DNA of 64,000 nucleotides from Sphingomonas sp. 67-36 (lineage in GTDB: Bacteria; Pseudomonadota; Alphaproteobacteria; Sphingomonadales; Sphingomonadaceae), in assembly GCA_001897375.1 (NCBI GenBank), contig MKSU01000014.1, forward strand, positions 1-64,000, given 5' to 3'. Of the stretch, positions 7,881 through 17,160 are shown in pieces; position 1 is the first letter of the stretch; each line of letters opens with the position of its first letter. The position numbers and the translations under genes were made by a program. The notes below the pieces were generated by a model. The model searched no databases and was not told where the DNA came from. It worked only from the letters and a program-made list of their open reading frames with translations.

Positions 7881-8764
7881 TTGGGCGTTCCCATCAGTTC
7901 GTCGAGGATGTCGTCGAGCGCGTCCTGCCACGGGCGCGGCGTGATGCCGTAAGCCGTGCGGATCGCTTCGTGGTCGAGCCGCGAGTTGGCCGGGCGGCGC
8001 GCGGGGGTGGGATAGTCGGCGGTGGCGATCGCCTCGACCGTGGGCGCGGGGCCGCTGCGCCGCGCGGCGCGCTCGAAGATCGCGCGGGCGAAGCCGCACC
8101 ATGTCGTCTCGCCGGCGTTGCTGAAGTGGAAGGTGCCGGCCGGCGCGGCGGGATCGTCGGCCATGGCGAGCGCGATCGTCGCGACCGCGGCGGCGAGATC
8201 GGCCGCGCTGGTCGGCGCGCCATGCTGGTCGTCGACCACGCGCAGCGTGTCACGCTCCGCGCCGACGCGCAGCATGGTCCTGATGAAGTTGTTGCCGTGC
8301 GCGCTGACCACCCATGAGGTGCGGACGATCGCATGGCGCGGGCAGCCGGTCGCCACCGCGAGATCGCCGCCGAGCTTCGAGGCGCCATAGACGCCGAGCG
8401 GCCCGGTCGGGTCGCCGGGCGCCCAGCGGCCCTGCTTCGACCCGTCGAACACATAATCGGTCGAGACATGGACCAGCGGGACGTCCGCCGTGCGGCAGGC
8501 CTGCGCGAAGGCGGCTGGGGCGAGCGCGTTGACCGCCCAGGCGGTGACGACATCCTCCTCGGCCTTGTCGACGGCGGTATAGGCCCCGCCGGAGATCACC
8601 GCCGCCCACGGGCGCGATGCGACCATCGCGGCGATCGCGTGCGTATCGCGCAGGTCGAGCTCATCGATATCGACCGGCACGACGCGCCAGCCGGCCGGCC
8701 ATGGATAGCGCTTCAGCTCGGTGCCGAGCTGGCCGTTGCCGCCGGTGACGAGGACCTCCCTCAC
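7877..8764 (-). CDS. rfbD: dTDP-4-dehydrorhamnose reductase
   Basis: A 295-residue extended SDR that reduces dTDP-4-keto-L-rhamnose to dTDP-L-rhamnose. It has the NAD(P) loop [12 protein letters not shown], a catalytic Tyr-Lys in [20 protein letters not shown] with the typical Ser/Thr, [12 protein letters not shown], and the C-terminal [21 protein letters not shown] 8764 overlaps the rfbB stop as GTGA. It lies between rfbB and rfbA in the rhamnose operon. Confidence 0.95.
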   Translation of the reverse strand: MREVLVTGGNGQLGTELKRYPWPAGWRVVPVDIDELDLRDTHAIAAMVASRPWAAVISGGAYTAVDKAEEDVVTAWAVNALAPAAFAQACRTADVPLVHVSTDYVFDGSKQGRWAPGDPTGPLGVYGASKLGGDLAVATGCPRHAIVRTSWVVSAHGNNFIRTMLRVGAERDTLRVVDDQHGAPTSAADLAAAVATIALAMADDPAAPAGTFHFSNAGETTWCGFARAIFERAARRSGPAPTVEAIATADYPTPARRPANSRLDHEAIRTAYGITPRPWQDALDDILDELMGTPK

Positions 8765-9816
8765 GCCGCGAGGCCCCGCCGCTTGTCGGCCTGGCGCTCG
8801 TCGACGATCGCGCGCCACCATGGCTCGTTGGCGAGATACCAGCGCACCGTCTTCCCGATCCCGCTTTCGAACGTCTCGGCCGGCTCCCAGCCGAGCTCGT
8901 CGCGGATGCGCGACGCGTCGATCGCATAGCGCGCGTCATGGCCGGGGCGGTCGGCGACGAAGCCGATCTGCTCCCTATAGGACCTGCCGTCGGCGCGCGG
9001 TCGCTCGGCGTCGAGGATCGCGCAGACCGTCTCGACCACCTCGAGGTTCTTCTTCTCGTTGTTGCCGCCGACATTATAGGTGCGGCCCGGCGCGCCGCGC
9101 TCGAACACCGCCCGCAGCGCGCGGACGTGATCCTCGACATAGAGCCAGTCGCGCACGTTGGCGCCCGTGCCGTAGACCGGCAGCGTCTCGCCGGCGAGCG
9201 CCTTGACGATCATCAGCGGGATCAGCTTCTCGGGGAAGTGATACGGCCCGTAATTGTTCGAGCAGTTGGTGATCAGCACCGGCAGCCCGAAGGTATGGCC
9301 CCAGGCGCTGACGAGATGGTCGCTTCCCGCCTTGGACGCCGAATAGGGCGAGCGCGGATCGTAGGGAGTGTCCTCGGTGAACAGCCCGGTGTCGCCCAAT
9401 GAGCCGTACACCTCGTCGGTGGAGATGTGGTGGAAGCGGAACGCGTCCTTCGCCGCGCCCTCCAGCGACTGCCACCAGCCGCGCGCCTCGGCGAGCATCA
9501 CATAGGTGCCGACGAGGTTGGTCTGGATGAAGGCGTCGGGCGCGTCGATCGAGCGGTCGACATGGCTCTCGGCGGCGAGGTGGGTGATGACGTCGGGGCG
9601 GAAATCCGCGATCGCCGCGCGCACCGCCGCCGCGTCGCACACGTCGCCGCGCACGAAGCGATAGCGCTCGCTCCCCGCCACCTCCGCGACGGTGGAGAGC
9701 GTGCCGGCATAGGTGAGCTTGTCGAAGTTGAGCACCTCATGGCCCGTATCGGCGATCAGGTGGCGGACCAGCGCCGAGCCGATGAACCCGGCCCCGCCGG
9801 TGACGAAGATGCGCAT
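8761..9816 (-). CDS. rfbB: dTDP-glucose 4,6-dehydratase
   Basis: A 351-residue NAD-dependent dehydratase (extended SDR) converting dTDP-glucose to dTDP-4-keto-6-deoxyglucose. Motifs: [52 protein letters not shown] (with the Asp-Glu pair of dehydratases), [15 protein letters not shown] (YxxxK), [18 protein letters not shown] and [11 protein letters not shown]. The ATG at 9816 is used; a GTG directly before it would add one residue. It lies 9 bases after rfbC and overlaps rfbD. Confidence 0.96.
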   Translation of the reverse strand: MRIFVTGGAGFIGSALVRHLIADTGHEVLNFDKLTYAGTLSTVAEVAGSERYRFVRGDVCDAAAVRAAIADFRPDVITHLAAESHVDRSIDAPDAFIQTNLVGTYVMLAEARGWWQSLEGAAKDAFRFHHISTDEVYGSLGDTGLFTEDTPYDPRSPYSASKAGSDHLVSAWGHTFGLPVLITNCSNNYGPYHFPEKLIPLMIVKALAGETLPVYGTGANVRDWLYVEDHVRALRAVFERGAPGRTYNVGGNNEKKNLEVVETVCAILDAERPRADGRSYREQIGFVADRPGHDARYAIDASRIRDELGWEPAETFESGIGKTVRWYLANEPWWRAIVDERQADKRRGLAA

Positions 9817-9825
9817 CACATTACC

Positions 9826-10392
9826 TCAGGCAAGCGGCGCCAACGGGCGGCCGTCATAGGGGAAGGGGCTGTCGAAATCGGCCAGCGCCGGGAGCTTCGC
9901 GTCCTTGGCCGACAGCTCGGGCGCGATGTCCGGCGGAAGCGGCCAGTCGATCCCCGCGCTGTCCCAGCGGATGCCGCCGTCGCATTCCGGCGCGTAATAA
10001 TCGGAGACCTTGTAGGTCACCTCGCAATCGTCCTCCAGCGTCAGGAAGCCGTGCGCGAAGCCGATCGGCACGAACAACTGCCGCCCGTTCGCCGCCGACA
10101 GCTCCGCCGCGACATGCCGGCCATAGGTCGGCGAGCCGCGCCGCACGTCCACCGCCACGTCGAGGATACGCCCGCGGATGCAGCGCACCAGCTTGTCCTG
10201 CCCGTGCGGCGGGGTCTGGAAATGCAGCCCGCGCAGGGTGAAGGCCGGCGCCGACAGCGAATGATTGTCCTGCACGAAACGGCAGGCGATGCCCCGCTCG
10301 GCGAAACGCCGCTCGGTGTAATATTCCGTGAACCACCCACGCGCGTCGCCATGACGCACCGGCTCGATCAACTGCACTGGACTGTCGCTCAT
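9826..10392 (-). CDS. rfbC: dTDP-4-dehydrorhamnose 3,5-epimerase
   Basis: A 188-residue cupin-fold epimerase that inverts C3 and C5 of the 4-keto sugar. Family motifs are DARGWFTEYYTERRFAERGI, FVQDNHSLSA (substrate loop), LRGLHFQTPPHGQDKLVRCI with the catalytic His, DVAVDVRRGSPTYG, PIGFAHGFLTLEDDCEVTYK and DYYAPECDGGIRWDSAGIDW. ATG 10392 was chosen for MSDSPVQLIEP. It is the first gene of the rfbCBDA operon, with a good promoter upstream. Confidence 0.95.
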   Translation of the reverse strand: MSDSPVQLIEPVRHGDARGWFTEYYTERRFAERGIACRFVQDNHSLSAPAFTLRGLHFQTPPHGQDKLVRCIRGRILDVAVDVRRGSPTYGRHVAAELSAANGRQLFVPIGFAHGFLTLEDDCEVTYKVSDYYAPECDGGIRWDSAGIDWPLPPDIAPELSAKDAKLPALADFDSPFPYDGRPLAPLA

Positions 10393-10400
10393 CGTCGGGG

Positions 10401-10429
10401 GGCATAGCCTCCGCATGGTTTACGGGCAA
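10401..10429 (-). promoter_or_regulatory. Putative promoter of the rfbCBDA operon
   Basis: On the minus strand TTGCCC (10424-10429), 17-bp spacer, TATGCC (10401-10406), ending 8 bases before the rfbC ATG. The -10 lies very close to the gene, so the leader would be almost absent. Confidence 0.4.
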
Positions 10430-10447
10430 TTGAGACGAGACGGGGCG

Positions 10448-11389
10448 TCAGTATCCGGCGTCCAGATCCGCGACATTTTCCATCGGCTTGCCTTCCACGA
10501 AGGCGGAAAGGTTGCGCAGGAACAGGGCGGCGGCGCGCTGGAACATCTTCGCCCGCCCGCTGCGCCCCGAAAGGTGCATGGTGATCATGCAGTTCGGCGC
10601 GGACCACAGCGGATGGTCGGGCGGCAGCGGCTCGGGATTGGTCGGATCGAGGAAAGCGCCGCCGATCGTCCCGCCATGCAGCGCGGCGAGCAGCGCGTCG
10701 TCGTCGATCATGTCGCCGCGCGCGATGTTGATGAGCCACGCACCGCCCTTCATCGCGGCAAGTTCCGTGGCGCCGATCATCGCCTTGGTGTCCGGGGTGG
10801 AGGGTGCGGCGAGCACCACCCAGTCGAACTGGCCGAGCCGATCGCGCCACTGGTCAGGCGTCAGCGTGCCGTCGCGGCCGGATCGGGTGACGCCCGTCAC
10901 CTCGACGCCGAACGCTTCCAGCCGGTCGCCGATCAGCCGGCCGATCGCGCCCAGCCCGACGATCAGCGCGCGGGTGCCGTGCAGTTCGGTCATCCCCGGC
11001 GCGTCGAGCAGCCATTCATGGGCGTCGGCGGCGCGGACGATCCGGTCGAAGCGCTTCGCCGTGACCAGCACGCCCATCACCGCATATTCCGCCACCGCCA
11101 GCGCGTTGATGCCGACGCCGTTGGTGACGATCGCCCGCCGTGCGCGCAACACGTCGAGCGGGAAGGCGTCCAGCCCGGCATAGATCGTCGATACCCATTT
11201 GAGGTTCGGCCCCGAGGCGCGCATCGTCGCCGCGACGTTCGCGGGTTTTTCCATGTCGACCCAGGCGATATCGGCATCGGCGATCATCGCCTTCGCCTCC
11301 TCGACGCTTTTCCACCAGGCGACGGTGACGCCGGCGGGGAGGTGCGGCTCGACAAGCGGGCGGGCGATCGCGGGAAGAACGGCTTTCAT
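10448..11389 (-). CDS. D-2-hydroxyacid dehydrogenase (glyoxylate/hydroxypyruvate reductase A-like)
   Basis: A 313-residue NAD(P)-dependent 2-hydroxyacid dehydrogenase that probably reduces glyoxylate, hydroxypyruvate or a related 2-oxoacid. The Rossmann motif is VGLGAIGRLIGDRL. The catalytic Arg lies in INIARGDMIDD, Glu in the segment LDPTNPEPLP and His in MHLSGRSGRAKMF. The N-terminal catalytic domain ends near VSTIYAGLDAFPLDVL. ATG 11389 is preferred over a GTG three codons upstream. It is a single gene, head to head with the M48 peptidase gene. The exact substrate is not deducible. Confidence 0.85.
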   Translation of the reverse strand: MKAVLPAIARPLVEPHLPAGVTVAWWKSVEEAKAMIADADIAWVDMEKPANVAATMRASGPNLKWVSTIYAGLDAFPLDVLRARRAIVTNGVGINALAVAEYAVMGVLVTAKRFDRIVRAADAHEWLLDAPGMTELHGTRALIVGLGAIGRLIGDRLEAFGVEVTGVTRSGRDGTLTPDQWRDRLGQFDWVVLAAPSTPDTKAMIGATELAAMKGGAWLINIARGDMIDDDALLAALHGGTIGGAFLDPTNPEPLPPDHPLWSAPNCMITMHLSGRSGRAKMFQRAAALFLRNLSAFVEGKPMENVADLDAGY

Positions 11390-11436
11390 GACGCCCACGA
11401 TAGCGTCCCGATCCGCCCGCGCCTATCGTCCGTGTC

Positions 11437-12411
11437 GTGAGTAAGCTCCGTATCGCCGCCGCCCTGTTGCCGCTCGCCCTGACCGCCGCCGCGCCGGCGG
11501 GGCTGTCGGTGGAGAGCCTTGAGGCGTTGCGCGCGATCGACCTGCGTCTCGGCACGATCGGCTATCGGCTGGCGACCGCCAACGCCGCCTTGTGCGAGCG
11601 GCAGGCGCCGGCGACCGGGGCGCTGCTCCACGCGATCACGCAATATGACCGGGCAAGCGAGGCGGCGGCGCGGCGGGCGTTCGGCTTCGCCGCGCCGGTG
11701 GCGGTGGAGGCGGTGGTCGGCGATTCGCCAGCCGCGCGCGCCGGGCTGGAGGCAAATGACGGCGTGGCCGCGGTGAATGGCGAGGAGACGAGGGAAGACG
11801 CCACGCCGCCCTCCGTCGCCGACCGCGACGCCGCGCTGGCGGCGATCGCGCGCGGCGGGATGCGGGTGAAGCTCGATACGATACGGGCCGGTGCGCGGCG
11901 AGCGGTGGACATCGCCGGATTGCCCGGATGCGATACGACCTTCGAGGTGGTGCTCGGCCCGGAGATGACCGCGCAGTCGGACGGCAAGGTGGTGCAGATC
12001 GGCGTCCGCTTCCTCGAACGCTATCGCGATGACGAGGTGGCGGTGGTCGTCGCGCATGAGCTGGCGCACGTCATCCTGAAGCATCGCGCGCGGCTCGAGG
12101 CGGCGGGCGTGAAGGGCGGCCTGTTCGGCGAGTTCGGCCGCAACGCCCGCCTGACGCAGCGCGCGGAGGAGGAGGCCGACCGGCTCGGCGTCCACCTGCT
12201 CTACAATGCCGGCTACGACCCCGCATCGGCGGCCCGTTTCTGGCAGGCGCATGGCAGGGATGTGGACGGCGGCTTCTTCCGCAGCCGCACTCATCCGGCA
12301 ACGAAGGTTCGCGTCGCGGCGATCGAGGCGGAGGCGGCGACGCTGGCGGGGAAGCCGGCGCGGCCGTCGATCCCAGCGCTGGTGGCGGAGCGGGATCGGG
12401 CGATGCAGTGA
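11437..12411 (+). CDS. M48-family metallopeptidase with inserted PDZ-like domain
   Basis: A 324-residue exported protein. The N-terminus (residues 1-22) is a signal peptide. Residues about 80-150 form a PDZ-like segment (VVGDSPAARAGLEANDGVAAVNG). The zinc site is HELAHVILKH (HExxH) near residue 206, with a probable third ligand Glu in RAEEEADRLGVHLL, the M48 arrangement. The C-terminus has RSRTHPATKVRVAAIE, seen in BepA/YfgC-like M48 proteins, so it probably acts in periplasmic quality control. GTG 11437 is the only start that keeps the signal peptide. It converges with cysS with only 4 bases between the stops. Confidence 0.85.
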   Translation: MSKLRIAAALLPLALTAAAPAGLSVESLEALRAIDLRLGTIGYRLATANAALCERQAPATGALLHAITQYDRASEAAARRAFGFAAPVAVEAVVGDSPAARAGLEANDGVAAVNGEETREDATPPSVADRDAALAAIARGGMRVKLDTIRAGARRAVDIAGLPGCDTTFEVVLGPEMTAQSDGKVVQIGVRFLERYRDDEVAVVVAHELAHVILKHRARLEAAGVKGGLFGEFGRNARLTQRAEEEADRLGVHLLYNAGYDPASAARFWQAHGRDVDGGFFRSRTHPATKVRVAAIEAEAATLAGKPARPSIPALVAERDRAMQ

Positions 12412-12415
12412 CGGC

Positions 12416-13846
12416 TTAAACCGTCACCCGCCAGTCCCACGCCAGCGCGTCGCCGTCCATCACCTCCACGCCGGCCGCGATCAGCTCGTCGCGGATCGCG
12501 TCGGAGCGGGCGAAGTCCTTCGCCGCGCGCGCCTCGCGGCGTTCGGCGAGCCGTGCCGCGATCGCCACCTCGTCGATCGTCGCGCTTGCCGGGCGGACGC
12601 GCAGGTCCTCGCGGCGAAGGCGGGAGAGGTCCAGCCCGAGCAGTGCGTCGAAATCGGCCAGCGCCAGCAGCCGCTCCTGTGGTGCGATCTTGCGGTCGGC
12701 CAGCATCGCGTCGAGCACCGGCAGCGCCCTGGGCGTGTTGAGATCGTCGGACAGCGCCGCGTCGAGTTGCTCGCGATAGCCGTCGGCCGATTGCGCCGAC
12801 GGGGCGGGGGGACGCGCACGCAAGCCCTCCACCGCCTGCACCAGCCGCTTCAGCCGCACCTGCGCCGCCGCGAGATTCTCCCAGGAGAATTCGAGCTCGC
12901 TGCGGTAATGCGCCTGAAGGCATAGCATCCGATAGGTGAGCGGATGGAAGCCGCGATCGACCAGCGCGGTGAGCGTCAGGAACTCGCCAGAGGATTTGCT
13001 CATCTTCCCCGCGCGTTCGACGAGGAAATTGTTGTGCATCCACAGGTTCGCGCCGGTGTCCGGGCATTCGCAATGCGCCTGGTTCTGCGCGATCTCATTG
13101 GGGTGGTGGATCTCGCGATGGTCGATCCCGCCGGTATGGATGTCGAATTGCTCGCCGAGATATTTCTTGCTCATCACCGAGCATTCGAGATGCCAGCCCG
13201 GCGCACCGCGGCCCCACGGCGAATCCCATTCCATCTGGCGGTTCTCGCCCGGCGCGGAGGTGCGCCAGATCGCGAAATCCTGCGGATGGCGCTTGCCGGA
13301 AACCGGGTCGATCCGGCTCTCGCCCTCGTCGTCGCGCGCGCGGGCGAGGCGGCCGTAATCGGGAACGGTGGAGACGTCGAAATAGAGGCCGCTCTCCAGC
13401 CGGTAGCAATGCTTCGCCTCGATCGCCCGCCCGAACTCGATCATCTCGGCGATGTGATCGGTGGCGAGCGGGAAGCGCGTCGGATCGCCGATGTTGAGAT
13501 CCTTGAGGTTCTGCTTGAACGCCTGCGTGTAATGCGCGGCGATCGCCCAGATATCCTGCCCGGCCCTCTTCGCCGCCGCTTCCATCTTGTCGTCGCCGGC
13601 GTCGGCGTCGGAGGTCAGGTGGCCGACGTCGGTGATGTTGATGATGTGGGTGAGGTCATAGCCTTTCCAGCGCAGCGTCCGCGCCAGCGTGTCGGTGAAG
13701 ACATAGGCGCGCAGATTGCCGACATGGGCGTAGTTATAGACGGTCGGGCCGCAGGAATAGACGCCGACCTTCGGCGCGGCGATCGGGACGAACGTCTCAA
13801 GCTCGCGGGTGAGGCTGTTGTAGAGGGTGAGGGGCGCGCCGTGCAT
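12416..13846 (-). CDS. cysS: Cysteinyl-tRNA synthetase
   Basis: A 476-residue class I aminoacyl-tRNA synthetase that charges tRNA-Cys. The signature motifs are all present: the HIGH-like YNYAHVGNLRAYVF, zinc-ligand residues in VYSCGPTVYN, HLECSVMSKKYLG and GIDHREIHHPNEIAQ, and KMSKS in AGKMSKSSGEF. The C-terminal DALR-like anticodon domain ends at WDWRVTV. The ATG at 13846 has AGGAG at 13854-13858. A perfect 12-bp hairpin lies 25 bases upstream of the ATG. Confidence 0.97.
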   Translation of the reverse strand: MHGAPLTLYNSLTRELETFVPIAAPKVGVYSCGPTVYNYAHVGNLRAYVFTDTLARTLRWKGYDLTHIINITDVGHLTSDADAGDDKMEAAAKRAGQDIWAIAAHYTQAFKQNLKDLNIGDPTRFPLATDHIAEMIEFGRAIEAKHCYRLESGLYFDVSTVPDYGRLARARDDEGESRIDPVSGKRHPQDFAIWRTSAPGENRQMEWDSPWGRGAPGWHLECSVMSKKYLGEQFDIHTGGIDHREIHHPNEIAQNQAHCECPDTGANLWMHNNFLVERAGKMSKSSGEFLTLTALVDRGFHPLTYRMLCLQAHYRSELEFSWENLAAAQVRLKRLVQAVEGLRARPPAPSAQSADGYREQLDAALSDDLNTPRALPVLDAMLADRKIAPQERLLALADFDALLGLDLSRLRREDLRVRPASATIDEVAIAARLAERREARAAKDFARSDAIRDELIAAGVEVMDGDALAWDWRVTV

Positions 13847-13870
13847 GATGCGCTCCTAGCGGGCAATGAA

Positions 13871-13902
13871 AGCCCCCGCCAGCCGGGAGTCTGGCGGGGG
13901 CT
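13871..13902 (-). terminator. Strong hairpin upstream of cysS: terminator of the kinase operon or attenuator
   Basis: AGCCCCCGCCAG / CTGGCGGGGGCT, a perfect 12-bp stem with 8-base loop. On the minus strand it is followed by TTTCATT, a weak T-tract. It follows the sensor kinase gene (ends 14022) by 120 bases and precedes the cysS start by only 25, leaving no room for a cysS promoter downstream of it. Confidence 0.65.
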
Positions 13903-14021
13903 GGCGCAGCGAGCGATCGCCATGCCGTCCGTTGCGGCTTTCGCCGGAAGGGGTGGCACGGCTGATCGGGCCGGAACGTCACGCGGATATTTCACCGCGC
14001 GACCGAACATTTCAGATTGTT

Positions 14022-15314
14022 TCAACGTGCGAGCGGCAGCGTGACGGTGGCGATCGCGCCGCCGCGCTCGCGATTGGCGAGCGTGACATGGCCCTCGTGC
14101 CGCATGACGATCGCGCGGGCGATGGCGAGGCCGAGGCCGGTGCCGCCCGTCGCGCGGTTGCGCGAGGGATCGCCGCGCACGAACGGGTCGAACAGCCGCT
14201 CCGCCTGCGCGGGGTCGATGCCGGGGCCTTCGTCCTCGATGCGGATCGTCGTCTCGGCATCCGCCGTCGACCAGTTGACGCGGGCCGCGCCGCCGTAGCG
14301 GATCGCGTTGCCGATCAGGTTGGCGAACACCCGCCGCAGCGCGCGCGGATCGCCGCGCACCACCGCGCGCGGCCCCGGCATCAGCGAAACAGCCGCGCCG
14401 CCGACGCTCATGTCCTCCACCACGCTGTCGAGCAGGCTGCCCAGCTCCACCAGCGAATGATCGCGTTCCCCGGCCTCGTCGCGCGCGAAATTCAGCGTGT
14501 CGGCGATCATCGCCCGCATCTCGTCGATGTCGGCGGAGGCCCGGTCGCGCGCGCCCTCCGGCAATTGCTCGATCCAGAAGGCGAGGCGGGAGAGCGGCGT
14601 GCCCATGTCGTGCGCGATCGCGGCGAGCATGTTGGTGCGCTGCTCGGCATGGCGCGCGAGGCGGTCGTGCATGTCGGCGACGGCGGTGGTCAGCGCGCGC
14701 ACCTCCGCCGGGCCGCCCGCCGGGAACACCGGCCGCGCCGCGCCCGCCCGTGCCTGGTCCGCCGCATTGGCCAGCCGACGCAGCGGACCGGAGATGACGC
14801 GCGCGATCCACCAGGCCGGTATCGACAGCAGCAGCACGGTGATCGACATCGCGATCAGGGTGCGGCCGTGCCAGTTGCTGAAGCGCGGGCCGGGCCGCCC
14901 CTCAACGATTCGCCAGCCTTCCGGCGTGCGCCAGCCGAAGGCGAAGCCGCCGACGAACGCGCTGGGGATGCCGCGCGGGGTGCGCACTATCACCGCCACC
15001 ACGTCGTCGTGCGGCACATGCAGCGCGTGGGCGAGGCGCATGGCGGCGTCCTTGTCGGCGTGCTCCGGCCCGAGCGCGATCGGCGGGCGATCGGCGATGT
15101 AGATGCGCAGCGGCGGACCGGGGTCGCCCGGCTGCTTGCCGGTGCGCAGCGCATAGGCGATGCTGGCGACGCCGCGCGGCGGATCCTTGGGCGGCGGGCC
15201 GTTGAAGGTGACGGCGAACATCATCACCGCCGTCAGCACCACCGCGCCCAGCACCAGCACGACGATCGGCGCGGCGATCGACCGCACCGGGCGGCGTTCA
15301 GCGATGGTCGACAT
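14022..15314 (-). CDS. Two-component sensor histidine kinase (EnvZ-like)
   Basis: A 430-residue inner-membrane kinase. A transmembrane helix lies at about residues 13-37, a periplasmic domain to about 150 (no recognisable ligand motif), a second helix at about 153-172, then HAMP. The H-box is MLAAIAHDMGTPLSRLAFWI (Asp-Met in place of the usual Glu-Leu after His). The N-box is FANLIGNAIRYGGAARVNW, G1 is DEGPGIDP, the F region is RLFDPFVRGDPSRN and G2 is GTGLGLAIARAI. Its start overlaps the response regulator gene by 17 bases, so the pair is co-translated. The signal is unknown. Confidence 0.93.
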   Translation of the reverse strand: MSTIAERRPVRSIAAPIVVLVLGAVVLTAVMMFAVTFNGPPPKDPPRGVASIAYALRTGKQPGDPGPPLRIYIADRPPIALGPEHADKDAAMRLAHALHVPHDDVVAVIVRTPRGIPSAFVGGFAFGWRTPEGWRIVEGRPGPRFSNWHGRTLIAMSITVLLLSIPAWWIARVISGPLRRLANAADQARAGAARPVFPAGGPAEVRALTTAVADMHDRLARHAEQRTNMLAAIAHDMGTPLSRLAFWIEQLPEGARDRASADIDEMRAMIADTLNFARDEAGERDHSLVELGSLLDSVVEDMSVGGAAVSLMPGPRAVVRGDPRALRRVFANLIGNAIRYGGAARVNWSTADAETTIRIEDEGPGIDPAQAERLFDPFVRGDPSRNRATGGTGLGLAIARAIVMRHEGHVTLANRERGGAIATVTLPLAR

Positions 15315-16011
15315 CGGCCGTGAACATATAGCCTTCGTTGCGTACCGTGCGGATGAGGTCGTCGTCGCCGTCGCGGGCGAGCTTGCGGCGCAATCGGCTG
15401 ATCTGCACGTCGATCGCGCGATCGAAATGCTCCGCGTTCACCCCGCGCGACAGGTCGAGCAACTGGTCGCGGGTGAGCACGCGGCGGGGGTGCTCGACGA
15501 AGGCGAGCAACAGGCGGAACTCGCCGTCGGAGAGGTTGATGACCACCTCGTCCGGGTCGATGAGCTGCCGCCCCACCGGATCGAGCCGCCAGCCGACGAA
15601 GCGCACATGCGGCCGCTCGCCCGGCGCGGCGCGCGATCCGCCCTGATTGCGCCGCAGCACGGAGCGGATGCGGGCGAGCAGCTCGCGTGGGTTGGCCGGC
15701 TTGGCGACATAATCGTCCGCGCCCATCTCAAGCCCGACGATCCGGTCGATCTCCTCGCCGATCACCGAGAGGATGATGACCGCCGGCGATTTCGCGCGAT
15801 CGAGCGAGCGCAGGATCGAAAGCCCGTCCTCACCCGGCATCATCACGTCCAGCACGATCAGCGCATAGCTCTCCGCGGCGAGTAGCCGGCGCATCTCCGC
15901 GCCATCGGCGGCGGTGTCGACCATATAGCCGTGCGAGGAAAGGAATCCGGCGGTCAGCTCGCGGATGCCGGGATCGTCGTCGACGATCAGCAGACGGGTT
16001 TCCGTGTCCAT
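15298..16011 (-). CDS. OmpR-family response regulator
   Basis: A 237-residue DNA-binding partner of the kinase. Receiver domain: acidic pair in LLIVDDDPGIREL, phosphoacceptor Asp in LIVLDVMMPGEDG, Lys in DDYVAKPANPRELLARI. Winged-helix Trans_reg_C: RLDPVGRQLIDPDEV to DVQISRLRRKLARDGDDDL and IRTVRNEGYMFTADV. Two starts are possible, ATG 16011 (MDTETRLLIVDDD) and ATG 16032; neither has a clear Shine-Dalgarno, and 16011 fits the family length. The frame extends much further upstream but is not conserved. Confidence 0.93.
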   Translation of the reverse strand: MDTETRLLIVDDDPGIRELTAGFLSSHGYMVDTAADGAEMRRLLAAESYALIVLDVMMPGEDGLSILRSLDRAKSPAVIILSVIGEEIDRIVGLEMGADDYVAKPANPRELLARIRSVLRRNQGGSRAAPGERPHVRFVGWRLDPVGRQLIDPDEVVINLSDGEFRLLLAFVEHPRRVLTRDQLLDLSRGVNAEHFDRAIDVQISRLRRKLARDGDDDLIRTVRNEGYMFTADVDHR

Positions 16012-16256
16012 TTCGGCGGCGACGTTTAGCATGGGCGCGCGATTAGGCGAGCCATGTCTCGCGCAGGTTTCACCATTGTAACATCCCCGTAATCCATATG
16101 CGCCGTGACGGCGAGGCAACAACCGGGGCAATAACGCACCGGCAACTTGCCTTTGCGCCGCCGCGCTGATAGGGGCCTCCCGTTCACGGCGCGGACGTTG
16201 TTCGACGCCGGCTTGGCTATTTGGCTGTGCCAATCGATTCGGAGAAGTGCGAGTTT

Positions 16257-16463
16257 ATGCAGATCATCGTTCGCGACAACAACGTCGACCAGGCGCTGCG
16301 CGCGCTCAAGAAGAAGCTGCAGCGCGAGGGCGTCTATCGCGAGATGAAGCTGCGTCGCCACTATGAGAAGCCGTCGGAGAAGCGTGCGCGCGAGCGTGCC
16401 GCCGCCGTCCGCCGCGCCCGCAAGCTGGAACGCAAGCGCGCCGAGCGCGACGGCGCCCGGTAA
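16257..16463 (+). CDS. rpsU: 30S ribosomal protein S21
   Basis: A 68-residue ribosomal protein bS21. [20 protein letters not shown] and [19 protein letters not shown] are the family core, with an Arg/Lys-rich tail. The ATG at 16257 is preceded by GGAGAA (16241-16246). Bases 16012-16256 upstream hold no gene. A clear intrinsic terminator follows 9 bases after the stop. Confidence 0.97.
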   Translation: MQIIVRDNNVDQALRALKKKLQREGVYREMKLRRHYEKPSEKRARERAAAVRRARKLERKRAERDGAR

Positions 16464-16472
16464 ACAGCTTTC

Positions 16473-16508
16473 GCGCCGCCCGCAAGCCGGGCGGCGCGGC
16501 CGTTTTAC
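16473..16508 (+). terminator. rpsU intrinsic terminator
   Basis: GCGCCGCCCG / CGGGCGGCGC stem of 10 bp with loop CAAGC, followed by GGCCGTTTTA; it starts 9 bases after the rpsU stop. Confidence 0.75.
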
Positions 16509-16564
16509 CGAATCGCGACCAGGTCGTGTTCGGCACGACCCCGCCTCAGCCGTTGAGGATCATC

Positions 16565-17134
16565 ATGTCGACCGTCACCGCCGTCCCGATTCCGCCCGTC
16601 AAGCGCAGCTATGTCGTATGGCTGGTGCTGGGCATCCTCGCCGCGCTGGTCGCGGCGACGGCGCTCGCCTTCCAGGGCGACGATTTCCTCACCCGCAACG
16701 CGCGCCACAAGGGCGTGGTGACGACCGCCTCGGGCCTTCAATATGAAGTGCTGACCCCCGGCAGCGGCGCGAAGCCGACCGACACCGACGTCGTGCTGGT
16801 GAACTATGAGGGCAAGCTGCTCGACGGCAAGACCTTCGACAAGTCGCAGCAGCCGACGCCGTTCCCCGTGACGGGCGTGGTGCCGGGCTTCAGCGAGGGC
16901 CTGAAGCTGATGCCGAAGGGCAGCAAGTACCGCTTCTGGATCAAGCCGTCGCTCGGCTACGGTTCCGAGGCCAAGGGGCCGATCCCGGCCAATTCGGTGC
17001 TGCAATTCGATGTCGAATTGCTCGACTTCCTACCGGAGCAGGTGCTGCGCCAGATGCAGATGCAGCAGCAGATGGGCGGCGGCGCGGGCGCGCCGGGCGC
17101 GGCTGCGCCGACGGAAGGTCCGGGCGGTCACTGA
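16565..17134 (+). CDS. FKBP-type peptidyl-prolyl cis-trans isomerase, membrane-anchored
   Basis: A 189-residue protein with one N-terminal membrane helix (about residues 17-38, VVWLVLGILAALVAATALAF) and a periplasmic FKBP domain. Motifs: TTASGLQYEVLTPGSGAKP, VLVNYEGKLLDGKTFDKS, PFPVTGVVPGFSEGLKLMPKG, KYRFWIKPSLGYG and IPANSVLQFDVELLDF, the standard isomerase core. The tail is Gln/Met- and Gly/Ala-rich (QMQMQQQMGGGAGAPGA). It accelerates proline isomerisation in exported proteins. ATG 16565 was chosen because a GAGGAT Shine-Dalgarno precedes it and the membrane helix follows directly. Confidence 0.92.
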   Translation: MSTVTAVPIPPVKRSYVVWLVLGILAALVAATALAFQGDDFLTRNARHKGVVTTASGLQYEVLTPGSGAKPTDTDVVLVNYEGKLLDGKTFDKSQQPTPFPVTGVVPGFSEGLKLMPKGSKYRFWIKPSLGYGSEAKGPIPANSVLQFDVELLDFLPEQVLRQMQMQQQMGGGAGAPGAAAPTEGPGGH

Positions 17135-17160
17135 TCGGCCTTGCCGATAGACGAATCGAA

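Noticed and set aside
13797-14000. Cysteine leader peptide for cysS attenuation
   Set aside because: Candidate leader frames contain only one or two Cys codons and no anti-terminator pairing is evident; the hairpin itself is reported instead.
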